A stretch of DNA of 64,000 nt from Tetragonia tetragonoides (GCA_038025085.1 CM076154.1:25162501-25226500); one strand, 5' to 3'; counted from the first letter of the stretch, positions 23,781 to 35,080 are shown. Program-made: numbers and translations. Notes: a model not told the origin generated them from the letters alone.

Positions 23781-24060
23781 TGAATACATTCAAAATTTCG
23801 AGATGAAGCTTGTATGTACTTGTAAACATTCTTGGTGTAGTTTCTCACTCATGTTTAATTTTTGTGTTGTTAGTATCACTTTAAGCTTGAGTGATACTAA
23901 CGCGTAAGCTTTATTATAGGATGAATACAAACAAAGCATTTGTACTTATCTTCTTTCACCCTAGTCGTAACAGCTGTTAAGGCAAAGTATTTGGGTACAC
24001 ATACGACTAGGGTGAAAGAGATTGAGGTCTTTTGTGTTGTATATTAAGAGAAAGCACCTA
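23781..24060. repeat. Scrambled patch with non-satellite filler
   Basis: A plus fragment to about 23,850, then filler (ATGTTTAATTTTTGTGTTG) holding a hairpin, then AAGCTTTATTATAGGATG, then broken plus pieces to 23,995 and a minus piece (GACTAGGGTGAAAGAGATTG) to about 24,057. Monomer periodicity is lost throughout. I see no gene. Confidence 0.75.
23869..23901. other. Inverted repeat, 12-bp perfect arms
   Basis: GTTAGTATCACT at 23,869-23,880 is the exact reverse complement of AGTGATACTAAC at 23,890-23,901, separated by nine bases containing AAGCTT. It is not part of the satellite monomer. It could be a remnant of a small inverted-repeat element or a fold-back product of repair. No flanking target duplication is clear. 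Confidence 0.85.
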
Positions 24061-24480
24061 TTAAATGCATTCAAAAGCTTGAGTTGAAGCTTGTTTGTAC
24101 TTGTAAACATCTTTGGTGTAGTTTCTCACTCAAATGAATGCAAAGAAAACATTTGGGTGCTTTCTCCTAATATACAACACAAAAGAACTCAATCTCTTTC
24201 ACCCTAGATGTAAGAGCTGTTAAAACGCGTAAATGCATTCAAAAGGTGGAGTTAAAGCTTGTTTGCATTCAAAGGATGTTTACAAGTACAAAGCATTTGC
24301 GTGCTTTCTCTTAAAATACAGCACAAAAGAACTCAATCTCTTTCACCCTAGTCATATGAGCTTTTAAAACGCGTAAATGCATCCAAAAGCTTGAATTGAA
24401 GCTTGTTTGTACTTGTAAACATCCTAGGTGTAGTTCACACTCAAATGAATGCAAACAAAGTATTTGGATGCTTTCTCTTA
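24061..24480 (+). repeat. Satellite, plus orientation, disrupted
   Basis: About two and a half plus monomers. One is cut near 24,262-24,292 by a short minus fragment (AGGATGTTTACAAGTAC). The last monomer is subtype-E-like (CATCCTAGGTGTAG, AAGTATTTGGATGC). Confidence 0.8.
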
Positions 24481-24675
24481 AAGAAAGTACGTTTGGGTGA
24501 TTTAAGAGCTGTTTCTCACTCAAAAACTTCCTGAATGAGCAATTAAAACTACACCTAGGATGTTTAAATGTACAAACATGGTTCAACTTGAGTTTTAATT
24601 GAATTAGCAATGCTCGAATTAAAAGGTCTTACGAGTAGGGTGTTTTAATTGAATTAGCAATGCTCGAATTAAAAG
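24481..24675. other. Mostly non-satellite filler with a 34-bp direct repeat
   Basis: Only short satellite words survive here. A 34-bp sequence beginning GTTTTAATTGAATTAGC and ending CTCGAATTAAAAG is present twice without a mismatch, at 24,592-24,625 and 24,642-24,675, 50 bp apart. The 16 bp between is satellite-like (CTTACGAGTAGGG). The 34-mer has TTTTAATT and AATTAAAA at its ends (8-bp inverted ends). A local tandem duplication during repair, or a target duplication around a small insertion, would both fit. Confidence 0.8.
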
Positions 24676-25000
24676 CTTTGTTTGCATTCATTTGAGTGAG
24701 AAACTACACCAAGGATGTTTACAAGTATCAACAAGCTTTAACTCAAGCTTTTGAATGCTTATACGCGTTTTAAAATCTCATACGACTAGGGTGAAAGAGA
24801 TTGAGTTCTTATGTGTTGTGTTTTCAGAGAAAGCGCCCAAAAGCTTTGTTTGCATTCATTTGAGGGAGAAACTACACCAAGGATGTTTACAAGTACAAAC
24901 AAGCTTTAACTCCACCTTTTGAATGCATTTACGCGTTTTAAAAGCTCATATGACTAGGGTGAAAAATATTGAGTTCTTTTGTGTTGTATATTAAGAGATG
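24676..25000 (-). repeat. Satellite, minus orientation
   Basis: Two minus monomers with ordinary subtype marks (GCTTTGTTTGCATTCATTTG, GACTAGGGTGAAAGAG) between two patches of non-satellite filler. Confidence 0.85.
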
Positions 25001-25264
25001 CATTTAAAACTTGAAAAATCATATCAACATATGTTTGTAACTAAAGTATATTGCTTATTAAACATTTGGGTGCTTTCTCTTAATATACAACACTAGGTAT
25101 ATTGCTTAGTATGTTGATAAAATCTCTTTCACCCTAGTCGTATGTGGTTTTAAAATTAAGTACACACAAAAGAACACAAAACTCCATTTAAATGCACTAA
25201 ATGGGAGGATGTTTAAAAGTACAAACAGAGATGTAAATGCTTTGTTTGTAAATGCGTTCAATTT
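25001..25264. other. Scrambled, partly non-satellite stretch
   Basis: Non-satellite words (AAAAATCATATCAACATATG, ACTCCATTTAAATGCAC) are mixed with short plus satellite pieces (CATTTGGGTGCTTTCTC, ATCTCTTTCACCCTAG). A 12-bp word GTATATTGCTTA is repeated at 25,046 and 25,097. TATCAACATA (25,022-25,031) and TATGTTGATA (25,110-25,119) form 10-bp inverted arms. No open coding region of interest was seen. Confidence 0.75.
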
Positions 25265-26044
25265 CAGTGAGAAACTACACCAAGAATGTTTACAAGTATA
25301 AACAAGCTTCAACTCAAGCTTTTGAATGCATTTACGCGTTTTAAAAGCTCATATGACTAGGGTGAAATAGCTTGAGTTCTTTTCCGTTATATATTGAGAG
25401 AAATCATCCAAAAGCTTTGTTTGTATTCATTGGAGTGAGAAACTCAATCTCCTTTGTGTTTACAAGTACAAACAAGCTTCAACTCAAGCTTTTGAATGCA
25501 TTTAAGCGTTTTAAAAGCTCATACGACAAGGGTGAAAGAGATTGAGTTCTTTTGTGTTGTATATTAAAAGAACGCACCCAAATGTTTTCTTTGCATTCAT
25601 TTGAGTGAGAAACTACACCAAAGATGTTTACAAGAACAAACAAGCTTCAACTTAAGCTTTTGAATGCATATACGCGTTTTAACAGCTCTTACGACTAGGC
25701 GAAAAGAGATTGAGTTCTTTTGTGTTGTATATTAAGAAAAAGCTCGCAAATGCTTTGTTTACATTCATTTGAGTGTGAAACTACCCCAAGGATGTTTACA
25801 ACTACAAACAAGCTTTTGAATGCATTTAAGCGTTTTAAAACCACATACGACTAGGGTGAAAGAGATTGAGTTCTTTTGTGTTGTATTTTCAGAGAAAGCA
25901 CCCAAAAGCTTTGTTTGCATTCATTGGAGTGAGAAACTACACCAAGGATGTTTACAAGTACAAACAAGCTTCAACTCAAGCTTTTGAATGCATTACGCGT
26001 TTTAACAGCTCATACGAGTTGGGTGAACGAGATTTGAGGTCTTT
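25265..26044 (-). repeat. Satellite block, minus orientation
   Basis: About four and a half minus monomers, including a C-type (GAACGCACCCAAATG) and a D-type (AAAAGCTCGCAAATGC, ACTACCCCAAGG). This is part of the right arm of palindrome P1. Confidence 0.9.
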
Positions 26045-26112
26045 TGTGTTGTATATTTATACCAAACAAGCATTAAGTTCAAAACAGCTCTTGACCTGTT
26101 TGTGAATACATT
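26045..26112. repeat. Orientation-switch junction D, copy 2
   Basis: TATATTTATACCAAACAAGC, then AAGTTCAAAACAGCTC, then GACCTGTTTGTGAATAC: the reverse complement of the junction at 20,341-20,410. Minus monomers precede it and plus monomers follow. Confidence 0.85.
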
Positions 26113-29100
26113 CAAAATTTTGAGTTGAAGCTTGTTTGTACTTGTAAACATCCATGGTGTAGTTTCTCACGCCAATGAATGCAAACAAAGCTTTTGGGTG
26201 CTTTCTCTGAAAATACAACACAAAAGAACTCAATCTCTTTCAACGTAGTTGTAAGAGCTGTTAAAACGCGTAAATGCATTCAAAAGGTGGAGTTAAAGTT
26301 TGTTTGTACTTGTAAACATCCTTGGTGTAGTTTCTCACTCAAATGAATCCATACAAAGCATTTGGGTGCTTTCTCTTAATATACAACACAAAAGAACTCA
26401 ATCTCTTTCACCCTAGATGTAAGAGCTGTTAAAACGTGTAAATGCATTCAAAAGGTGGAGTTAAAGCTTGTTTGTACTTGTAAACATCCTTGGTGTAGTT
26501 TCTCACTCAAATGAATCCATACAAAGCATTTGGGTACTTTCTCTTAATATACAACACAAAAGAACTCAATCTCTTTCACCCTAGATGTAAGAGCTGTTAA
26601 AACGTGTAAATGCATTCAAAAGGTGGAGTTAAAGCTTGTTTGTACTTGTAAACATCCTTGGTGTAGTTTCTCCTCAAATGAATGCAAACAAAGCATTTGG
26701 GTGCTTTCTCTTAATATACAACACAAAAGAAGTCAATCTCTTTCACCCTAGATGTAAGAGCTGTTAAAACGCATAAATGCATTCAAAATGTGGAGTTAAA
26801 GCTTGGTTGTACTTGTAAACATCCTTGGTGTAGTTTTTCACTCAAATTAATGCAAAGAAAGCATTTGGGTGCTTTCTCTTAATATACAACACAAAAGACC
26901 TCAATCTCTTTCACCCTAATCGTATGAGGTTTTAAAACACGTAAATGCTTTCAAAAGCTTGAGTAGAAGCTTGTTTGTACTTGTAAACATCCTTGGTTAA
27001 GTTTCTCACTCAAATGAATTCAAACAAAGCATTTGGGTGCGTTCTCTTAAAATACAACACAAAAGAACTCAGTCTCTTTCACCCTTGTCGTATGAGCTTT
27101 TAAAACGCTTAAATGCATTCAAAAGCTTGAGTTCAAGCTTGTTTGTAGTTGTAAACATCCTTGGGGTAGTTTCACACTCAAATGATTGTAAACAAAGCAT
27201 TTGCAATCTTTTTCACACAAAAGAACTTAATCTCTTTTCGCCTAGTCGTAAGAGCTGTTAAAAAGCATAAATGCATTCAAAAGCTTGAGTTAAAGCTTGT
27301 TTGTGCTTGTAAACATCCTTGGTGTAGTTTCTCACTCAAATGAATGCAAACAAAGCATTTGGGTGCTTTCTCTTTATATACAACACAAAAGAACTCAATC
27401 TCTTTCACCTTCGTCGTAAGAGCTGTTAAAATGCGTAAGGTGGAGTTGAAGCTTGTTTGTACTTGTAAACATGCTTGGTGTAGTTTCTCTCTCAAATGAA
27501 TGCAAATAAAGCATTTGGGTGCTTTCTCTTAATATACAGCACAAAAGAACTCAATCTCTTTCACCCTAGTCGTAAGAGCTGTTAAAACACGTAAATGCAT
27601 TCAAAAGGTGGAGTTGAAGCTTGTTTGTACTTGTAAACATCCTTGGTGTAGTTTCTCACTCAAATGAATGCAAACAAAGCTTTTGGGTGCTTTCTCTTAA
27701 TATACAACACAAAAGAACTCAATCTTTTTCACCCTAGTTGTAAAGGCTGTTAAAATGCGTAAATGCATTCAAAAGGTCGAGTTAAAGCTTGTTTGTGCTT
27801 GTAAACATCCTTGGTGTAGTTTCTCAATCAAATGAATGCAAACAAATCATTTGGGTGCTTTCTCTTCATAATCAACACAAAAGAACTCAGTCCCTTTCAC
27901 CCTAGTTGTAAGAGCTGTTAAAATGCGAAAATGCATTCGAAAAGTGGAGTAGAAGCTTGTTTGTACTTGTAAACATCCTTAATGTAGTTTCTCACTCAAA
28001 TGAATGCAAACAAAGCTTTTGGTTGCTTTCTCTTAATATACAACAGAAAAGAACGCAATCTCTTTCACCCTAGTCGTATGAGGTTTTAAAACGCGTATAT
28101 GCATTCAAAAGCTTAAGTTGAACCTTGTTGGTACTTGTAAACATCCTTGGTGTAGTTTCTCACTCCAATGAATGCAAACAAAGCTTTTGGGTGCTTTCTC
28201 TGAAAATACAACACAAAAGAACTCAATCTCTTTCACCCTAGTCGTAAGAGCTGTTAAAACGCGTAAATGCATTCAAAAGCTTGAGTTAAAGCTTGTTTGT
28301 ACTTGTAAACATCCTTGGTGTAGTTTCTCACTCAAATGAATGCAAACAAAGCATTTGGGTGCTTTCTCTTAATATACAACACAAAAGACCTCAATCTCTT
28401 TCACCCTAGTCATATGAGCTTTTAAAACGCGTAAATACATTCAAAAGCTTGAGTTGAAGCTTGTTTGTACTTGTAAATATCCTTGGTGTAGTTTCTCACT
28501 CCAATGAATGCAAACAAAGCTTTTGGGTGCTTTCTCTGAAAATACAACACAAGTACTTGTAAACACCCAAACTGTTTAAAACGCGTATATGCATTCAAAA
28601 CGCGTAAATGCACCCAAACCCTAGATGTAAGAGCTGTTAAAACGCGTAAATGCATTCAAAAGGTGGAGTTAAAGCTTGTTTGTACTTGTAAACATCCTTG
28701 GTGTAGTTTCTCACTCAAATGAATGCAAACAAAGCATTTGGGTGCTTTCTCTTAATATACAACACAAAAGACCTCAGTCTCTTTCACCCTAATCGTAAGA
28801 GCTGTTAAAACGCGTAAATACATTCAAAAGCTTGAGTTGAAGCTTGTTTGTACTTGTAAACATCCTTGGTTATGTTTCTCACTCAAATGAATTTAAACAA
28901 AGCATTTGGGTGCTTTCTCTTAATATACAACACAAAAGAACTCAATCTCTTTCAGCCTAGTTGTAAGAGCTGTCAAAATACGTAAATGCATTCAAAAGGT
29001 TAAGTTAAAGCTTGTTTGTACATGTAAACATCCTTGGTGTAGTGTCTCACTCAAATGAATGCAAACAAAGCATTTGTGTGATTTCTCTTAATATACAACA

Positions 29101-30455
29101 CAAAAGAACTCAATCTCTTTCACCCTAGTTATAAGAGCTGTTAAAATGCGTAAATGCATTCAAAAGGTGGATATAAAGCTTGTTTGTACTTGTAAACATC
29201 CTTGGTGTAGTTTCTCACTCAAATGAATGCAAACAAAGCATTTGGATGCTTTCTCTTAATATACAACACAAAAGACCTCAATCTCTTTCACCCTAGTCAT
29301 ATGAGCTTTTAAAACGCGTAAATGCATTCAAAAGCTTGAGTTGAAGCTTGTTTGTACTTGTAAACATCCTTGGTTAAGTTTCTCACTCAAATGAATGCAA
29401 ACAAAGCATTTGGGTGCGTTCTCTTAAAATACAACACAAAAGAACTCAATCTCTTTCACCCTTGTCGTATGAGCTTTTAAAACGCTTAAATGCATTCAAA
29501 AGTTTGAGTTCAAGCTTGTTTGTAGTTGTAAACTTCCTTGGGGTAGTTTCACACTCAAATGAATTTAAACAAAGCATTTGGGTGCTTTCTCTTAATATAC
29601 AACACAAAAGACCTCAATCTCTTTCACCCTAGTCGTATGAGGTTTTAAAACGCGTAAATGCTTTCAAAAGCTTGAGTTGAAGCTTGTTTGTACTTGTAAA
29701 CATTCTTGGTGTAGTTTCTTACTCCAATGAATGCAAACAAAGCTTTTGGGTGCTTTCTCTGAAAATACAACACAAATGAACTCAATCTTTTTCACCCTAG
29801 TCATATGAGCTTTTAAAACGCGTAAATGCATTCAAAAGCTTGAGTTGAAGCTTGTTTGTACTTGTAAACATCCTTGGTTAAATTTCTCACTCAAATGAAT
29901 GCATACAAAGCATTTGGGTGCTTTCTCTTAATATACAACACAAAAGAACTCAATCTCTTTCACCCTAGTTGTAAGAGCTGTTAGAACGCGTAAATGCATT
30001 CAAAAGGTGGAGTTAAAGCTTGTTTGTACTTGTAAACATCCTTGGTGTAGTTTCTCAATCAAATGAATGCTAACAAAGCATTTGGGTGCTTTCTCTTAAT
30101 ATACAACACAAAAGACCTCAATCTCTTTCACCCTAGTCGTATGAGGTTTTAAAACGCGTAAATGCTTTCAAAAGCTTGAGTTGAAGCTTGTTTGTACTTG
30201 TAAACATCCTTGGTGTAGTTTCTCCCTCAAATGAATGCAAAAAAAGCATTTGGGTGCTTTCTCTTAATATACAACACAAAAGAACTCAATCTCTTTCACC
30301 CTAGATGTAAGAGCTGTTAAACACGTAAATGCATTCAAAAGGTGGAGTTAAAGCTTGTTTGTACTTGTAAACATCCTTGGTGTAGTTTCTCACTCAAATG
30401 AATGCAAACAAAGCATTTGGGTGCTTTCTCTTAATATACAACACAAAAGACCTCA
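26113..30455 (+). repeat. Satellite block, plus orientation
   Basis: About 26 plus monomers, including C-D pairs at 27.04 and 29.41 kb and the junction-B copy near 28.55-28.64 kb. It is broadly the mirrored counterpart of the minus block 14.1-20.3 kb. It ends at TCAAATCTCTTTGACTACTC, a subtype-E-like fragment. Confidence 0.93.
28550..28635 (+). repeat. Junction B, copy 2 (opposite orientation)
   Basis: ACACAAGTACTTGTAAACAC, then CCAAACTGTTTAAAACGCG, then TATATGCATTCAAAACGCG and AATGCACCCAAACCC: the reverse complement of the 14.68-kb and 37.9-kb copies. Confidence 0.82.
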
Positions 30456-30870
30456 AATCTCTTTGACTACTCGTATTCATTTGTTTGCATTCATTTGAGT
30501 GTGAAACAACACCTAGGATGTTTACAAATACAAACAAGCTTCAACTCAAGCTTTTGAATGCATTTACGCGTTTTAAAAGCTCATACGAATAGGGTGAAAG
30601 AGATTTGAGTTCTTTGTGTTGTATATTAAGAGAACGCATCCAAACACTTTGTTTGCATTGATTTGCGTGTGAAACTAAACCTTGGATGTTTACAAGTACT
30701 AACAAGCTTCAACTCAAGCTTTTGAATGCAAGCTTTTGAATGCATTTACGCGTTTGGGTGCATAATGAATGCAAACAAAGCATTTGGGTGACCTTGACCA
30801 TAATGTCACCAAAGTAAGCATGTTTGTACATTTTTACGCGTTTACGCGTACATAAAAGCTTCAACTCAAG
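30456..30870. repeat. Orientation-switch patch with subtype-E monomers and filler
   Basis: Plus text breaks at about 30,470 and roughly 1.4 subtype-E minus monomers follow. Then comes a tandem 14-bp duplication (AAGCTTTTGAATGC twice near 30,717-30,745), a small plus piece (ATGAATGCAAACAAAGC), non-satellite GACCTTGACCATAATGTC, and the word AAAGTAAGCATGTTTGTAC followed by a doubled GCGTTTACGCGT. The AAAGTAAGCATG stretch recurs at about 56,992-57,030. Confidence 0.75.
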
Positions 30871-32702
30871 CTTTTGATTGCATTTACGCGTTTTAACAGG
30901 TCTTACGACTAGGGTGATAGAGATTGAGTTCTTTTGTGTTGTTCATTAAGAGAAAGCACCCAAATGTTTTGTTTGCATTCATTTGAGTGTGAAACTACAC
31001 CTAAGATGTTTACAAGTACAAACAAGCTTCAACTCAAGCTTTTGAATGCATTTACGCGTTTTAAAAGCTCATACGACTAGGGTGAAAGAGATTGAGTTCT
31101 TTTGTGTTGTATATTAAGAGAAATCACCCAAATGGTTTGTTTGCATTCATTTGAGTGAGAAACTACACCAAGGATGTTTACAAGTACAAACAAGTTTCAA
31201 CTCAAGCTTTTGAATGCATTTACGTGTTTTAAAAGTTCATATGACTAGGGCGAAAGAGATTGAGGTCTTTCGTGTTGTATATTAAGAGAAAGCACGCAAA
31301 TGCTTTGTTTACATTCATTTGAGTGAGAAACTACACCAAAGATGTTTACAAGTACAAACAAGCTTTTACTCCACCTTTTGAATGCATTTACGCGTTTTAA
31401 CAGCTCTTACATCTAGGGTGAAAGAGATTGAGTTCTTTTGTGTTGTATATTAAGAGAAAGCACCCAAATGCTTTGTTTGCATTCATTTGAGGGAGAAACT
31501 ACACCAAGGATGTTTACAAGTACAAACAAGCTTCAATTCAAGCTTTTGAAAGCATTTACGCGTTTTAAAACCTCATACGACTAGGGTGAAAGAGATTGAG
31601 GTCTTTTGTGTTGTATATTAAGAGAAAGCACCCAAATTCTTTCTTTGCATTAGTTTGAGGAGAACTACACCAAGGATGTTTAAAAGTACAAACAAGCTTC
31701 AAGTCAAGCTTTTGAAAGCATTTACGCGTTTTAAAACCTCATACGACTTGGGTGAAAAAGATTGAGTTCTTTTGTGTTGTATTTTAAGAGAAAGCAACCA
31801 AAAGCTTTGTTTGCATTTATTTCAGTGAGAAACTACACCAAGAATGTTTACAAGTACAAACAAGCTTCAACTCAAGCTTTTGAATGCATTTACGCGTTTT
31901 AAAAGCTCATATGACTAGGGTGAAAAAGATTGAGGTCTTTTGTGTTGTATATTAAAAGAACGCACCCAAATGTTTTGTTTGCATTCATTTGAGTGAGAAA
32001 CTACACCAAGGATGTTTACAAGTACAAACAAGCTTTAACTCCACCTTTTGAATGCATTTACCCGTTTTAACAGCTCTTACATCTAGGGTGAAAAAGATTG
32101 AGTTCTTTTGTGTTGTATATATTAAGAGAAAGCACCCAAATACTTTGTTTGCATTCATTTGAGTTAGAAACTACACAAGGATGTTTACAAGTACAAAAAA
32201 GCTTCAACTCAAGCTTTTGATTGTATTTACGCGTTTTAAAAGCTCATATGACTAGGGTGAAAGAGATTGAGGTCTTTTGTGTTGTATATTAAGAGAAAGC
32301 ACCCAAATGCTTTGTTCGCATTCATTTGAGTGAGAAACTACACCAAGGATGTTTACAACTACAAACAAGCTTTAACTCCACCTTTTGAATGAATTTACGC
32401 GTTTTAAAAGCTCATATGACTAGGGTGAAAAAGATTGAGTTCTTTTGTGTTGTATATTAAGAGAAAGCACCCAAATGCTTTGTTTGCATTTATTTGAATG
32501 AGAAACTTAACCAAGGATGTTTACAAGTACAAAAAAGCTTCAACTCAAGCTTTTGAATGTATTTACGCGTTTTAACAGCTCATATGACTAGGGTGAAAGA
32601 GATTGAGGTCTTTTGTGTTGTATATTTAGAGAAAGCACCCAAATGCTTTGTTTGCATTCATTTGAGTGAGAAACTACACCAAGGATGTTTACAAGTACAA
32701 AC

Positions 32703-32999
32703 AAGCTTTAACTCGTAAAATTACATCACAAAAGAACTCAATCTCTTTCACCCTAATAGGCAAAAAGGTGAGAAACTACACCAAAGATGTAGTACAACAA
32801 AAGCTTGAGTTCAAGCTTATTTGTAGTTCCAAAACTACATCATATTCTTGTAAACATCCTTGATTAGGTTTCTCACACAAATGAATGCAAGCAAATTATC
32901 TTAGAATGAGAAACTACATTTCTCTTAATTTACGGCTAAATGCATTCAAAACTGGATTGAATTATACATTTAAGCGAAACTACACAAAGGATGTTTACA
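32703..32999. repeat. Junction C (right copy)
   Basis: Reverse complement of 6,379-6,671. Minus text stops at TTTAACTCGTAAAATTAC. Plus satellite runs from about 32,715 to 32,900 with the unique words CTAATAGGCAAAAAGG and TAGTTCCAAAACTACATC. Then CAAATTATCTTAGAATGAG, TTTACGGCTAAATGC and CTGGATTGAATTATAC lead back into minus monomers. The flanks also mirror the left copy: GAATGCAATTACGCGTTTTA at about 33,048 corresponds to the doubled MluI motif at about 6,307-6,340. Confidence 0.85.
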
Positions 33000-33504
33000 A
33001 GTACAAACAAGCTTCAACTCAAGCTTTTGAATGCATTTACGCGTTTTGAATGCAATTACGCGTTTTAACAGCTCTTACGACTAGGGTGAAAGAGATTGAG
33101 TTCTTTTGTGTTGTATATTAAGAGAAAGCACCCAGATGCTTTGTTTGCATTCATTTGAGTGAGAAACTACACCAAGGATGTTTACAAGTACAAACAAGCT
33201 TCAACTCAAGCTTTTGAATGCATATACGCGTTTTAAAACCTCATACGACTAGGGTGAAAGAGATTGAGTTCTTTTTTGTTTTATTTTCAGAGAAAGCACC
33301 CAGATGCTTTGTTTGCATTCATTGGAGTGAGAAACTACACCAAGGATGTTTACAAGTACAAACAAGCTTTAACTCCACCTTTTGAATGCATTTACGCGTT
33401 TTAACAGCTCTTACGACTAGGGTGAAAGAGATTGAGTTCTTTTGTGTTGCATTTTCAGAGAAAGCACGCAAAAGCTTTGTTTGCATTCATTGGAGTGAGA
33501 AACT

Positions 33505-33560
33505 ACACCATGGATGTTTACAAGAGCTTTTAAAACGTGTTTACAATTACATACTTAATA
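33505..33560 (-). repeat. Junction A, minus copy
   Basis: TTTACAAGAGCTTTTAAAAC, GTGTTTACAATTACATAC, TTAATACATGTGTTG. The AATTAC variant matches the plus copies at 8.94 and 10.35 kb, not the ACTTG variant at 9.23 and 10.64 kb. Confidence 0.8.
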
Positions 33561-34590
33561 CATGTGTTGTATATTAAGAGAACGCACCCAAATGTTTTCT
33601 TTGCATTCATTTGAGTGAGAAACTAAACCAAGGATGTTTACAAGTACAAACAAGCTTCAACTCAAGCTTTTGAATGTATTTACGCGTTTTAAAAGCTCAT
33701 ATGACTAGGGTGAAAGAGATTGAGGTCTTTTGTGTTGTATATTAAGAGAAAGCACCCAAATGCTTTGTTTGCATTCATTTAAGTGAGAAACTACACCAAG
33801 GATGTTTACAAGTACAAACAAGCTTTAACTCCACCTTTTGAATGCATTTACGCGTTTTAACAGCTCTTACGACTAGGGTGAAAGAGATTCAGTTCTTTTC
33901 TGTTGTATATTAAGAGAAAGCAACCAAAAGCTTTGATTGCATTCATTTCAGTGAGAAACTACACCAAGAATGTTTACAAGTACAAACAAGCTTCAACTCA
34001 AGCTTTTGAACGCATTTACGCGTTTTAAAAGCTCATATGACTAGGGTGAAAGAGATTGAGGTCTTTTCTGTTGTATATTAAGAGAAAGCACCCAAATGCT
34101 TTGTTTGTATTCATTTGAGTGAGAAACTACACCAAGGATGTTTACAAGTACAAACAAGCTTTAACTCCACCTTTTGAATGCATTTACGCGTTTTAACAGC
34201 TCTTACGACTAGGGTGAAAGAGATTGAGTTCTTTTGTGTTGTATATTAAGAGAAAGCACCCAAATGCTTTGTATGCATTCATTTGAGTGAGAAATTTAAC
34301 CAAGGATGTTTACAAGTACAAACAAGCTTCAACTCAAGCTTTTGAATGCATTTACGCGTTTTAAAAGCTCATATGACTAGGGTGAAAAAGATTGAGTTCA
34401 TTTGTGTTGTATTTTCAGAGAAAGCACCCAAAAGCTTTGTTTGCATTCATTGGAGTGAGAAACTACACCAAGAATGTTTACAAGTACAAAAAAGCTTCAA
34501 CTCAAGCTTTTGAATGCATTTATGCGTTTTAAAAGCTCATATGACTAGGGTGAAAGAGATTGAGGTCTTTTGTGTTGTATACTAAGAGAA

Positions 34591-34670
34591 AGCACCCAAA
34601 TACTTTGTTTGCATTCATTTGAGTGAGAAAATCACCCAAATACTTTGTTTGCATTCATTTGAGTGAGAAA
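34591..34670 (-). repeat. 40-bp tandem duplication inside a monomer
   Basis: The stretch ending CATTTGAGTGAGAAA at 34,591-34,630 is repeated immediately at 34,631-34,670 with one visible difference (AGCACCC versus ATCACCC). The remainder of the monomer continues normally after the second copy. Confidence 0.88.
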
Positions 34671-35019
34671 CTACACCAAGGATGTTTGCAAGTACAAACA
34701 AGCTTTAACTCCACCTTTTGAATGCATTAACGCGTTTTAACAGCTCTTATGATTAGGGTGAAAGAGATTGAGGTCTTTTGTGTTGTATATTAAGAGAAAT
34801 CACCCAAATGCTTTGTTTGCATTCATTTGAGTGAGAAACTACACCAAGGATGTTTACAAGTACAAACAAGCTTTAACTCCACCTTTTGAATTCATTTACG
34901 CGTTTTAACAGCTCTTACGACTAGGGTGAAAGAGATTGAGTTCTTTTGTGTTGTATTTTCAGAGAAAGCCCCCAAAAGCTTTGTTTGCATTCATTGGAGT
35001 GAGAAACTACACCAAGGAT

Positions 35020-35080
35020 GTTTACAAGAGCTTTTAAAACTACACCAAGGATGTTTACAAGTACATACTTAATACTTGTG
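35020..35080 (-). repeat. Junction A, minus copy, modified
   Basis: AAGAGCTTTTAAAACTACAC is followed by a repeated CAAGGATGTTTACAAGTAC and then ATACTTAATACTTGTG. It is a junction-A copy with an extra piece of normal monomer inserted after AAAAC. Confidence 0.75.

Larger units (their letters stand above)
25260..27250. repeat. Right arm of palindrome P1
   Basis: Reverse-complement match to about 19,200-21,100. The chimeric monomer CAATCTCCTTTGTGTTTAC (25,445), the D-type monomer at 25.74-25.83 kb, junction D at 26,045-26,112, the TTTCAAC variant near 26,249 and the TTTCTCCTCAAATG variant near 26,670 all have mirrored partners in the left arm. The right arm seems to carry an extra monomer (GAATCCATACAAAGC twice, near 26,345 and 26,512). 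Confidence 0.8.

Noticed and set aside
23869..23901. Hairpin as a Rho-independent terminator or an attachment site
   Set aside because: No following T tract in a bacterial context, no neighbouring gene and no integrase. Kept only as an inverted repeat.
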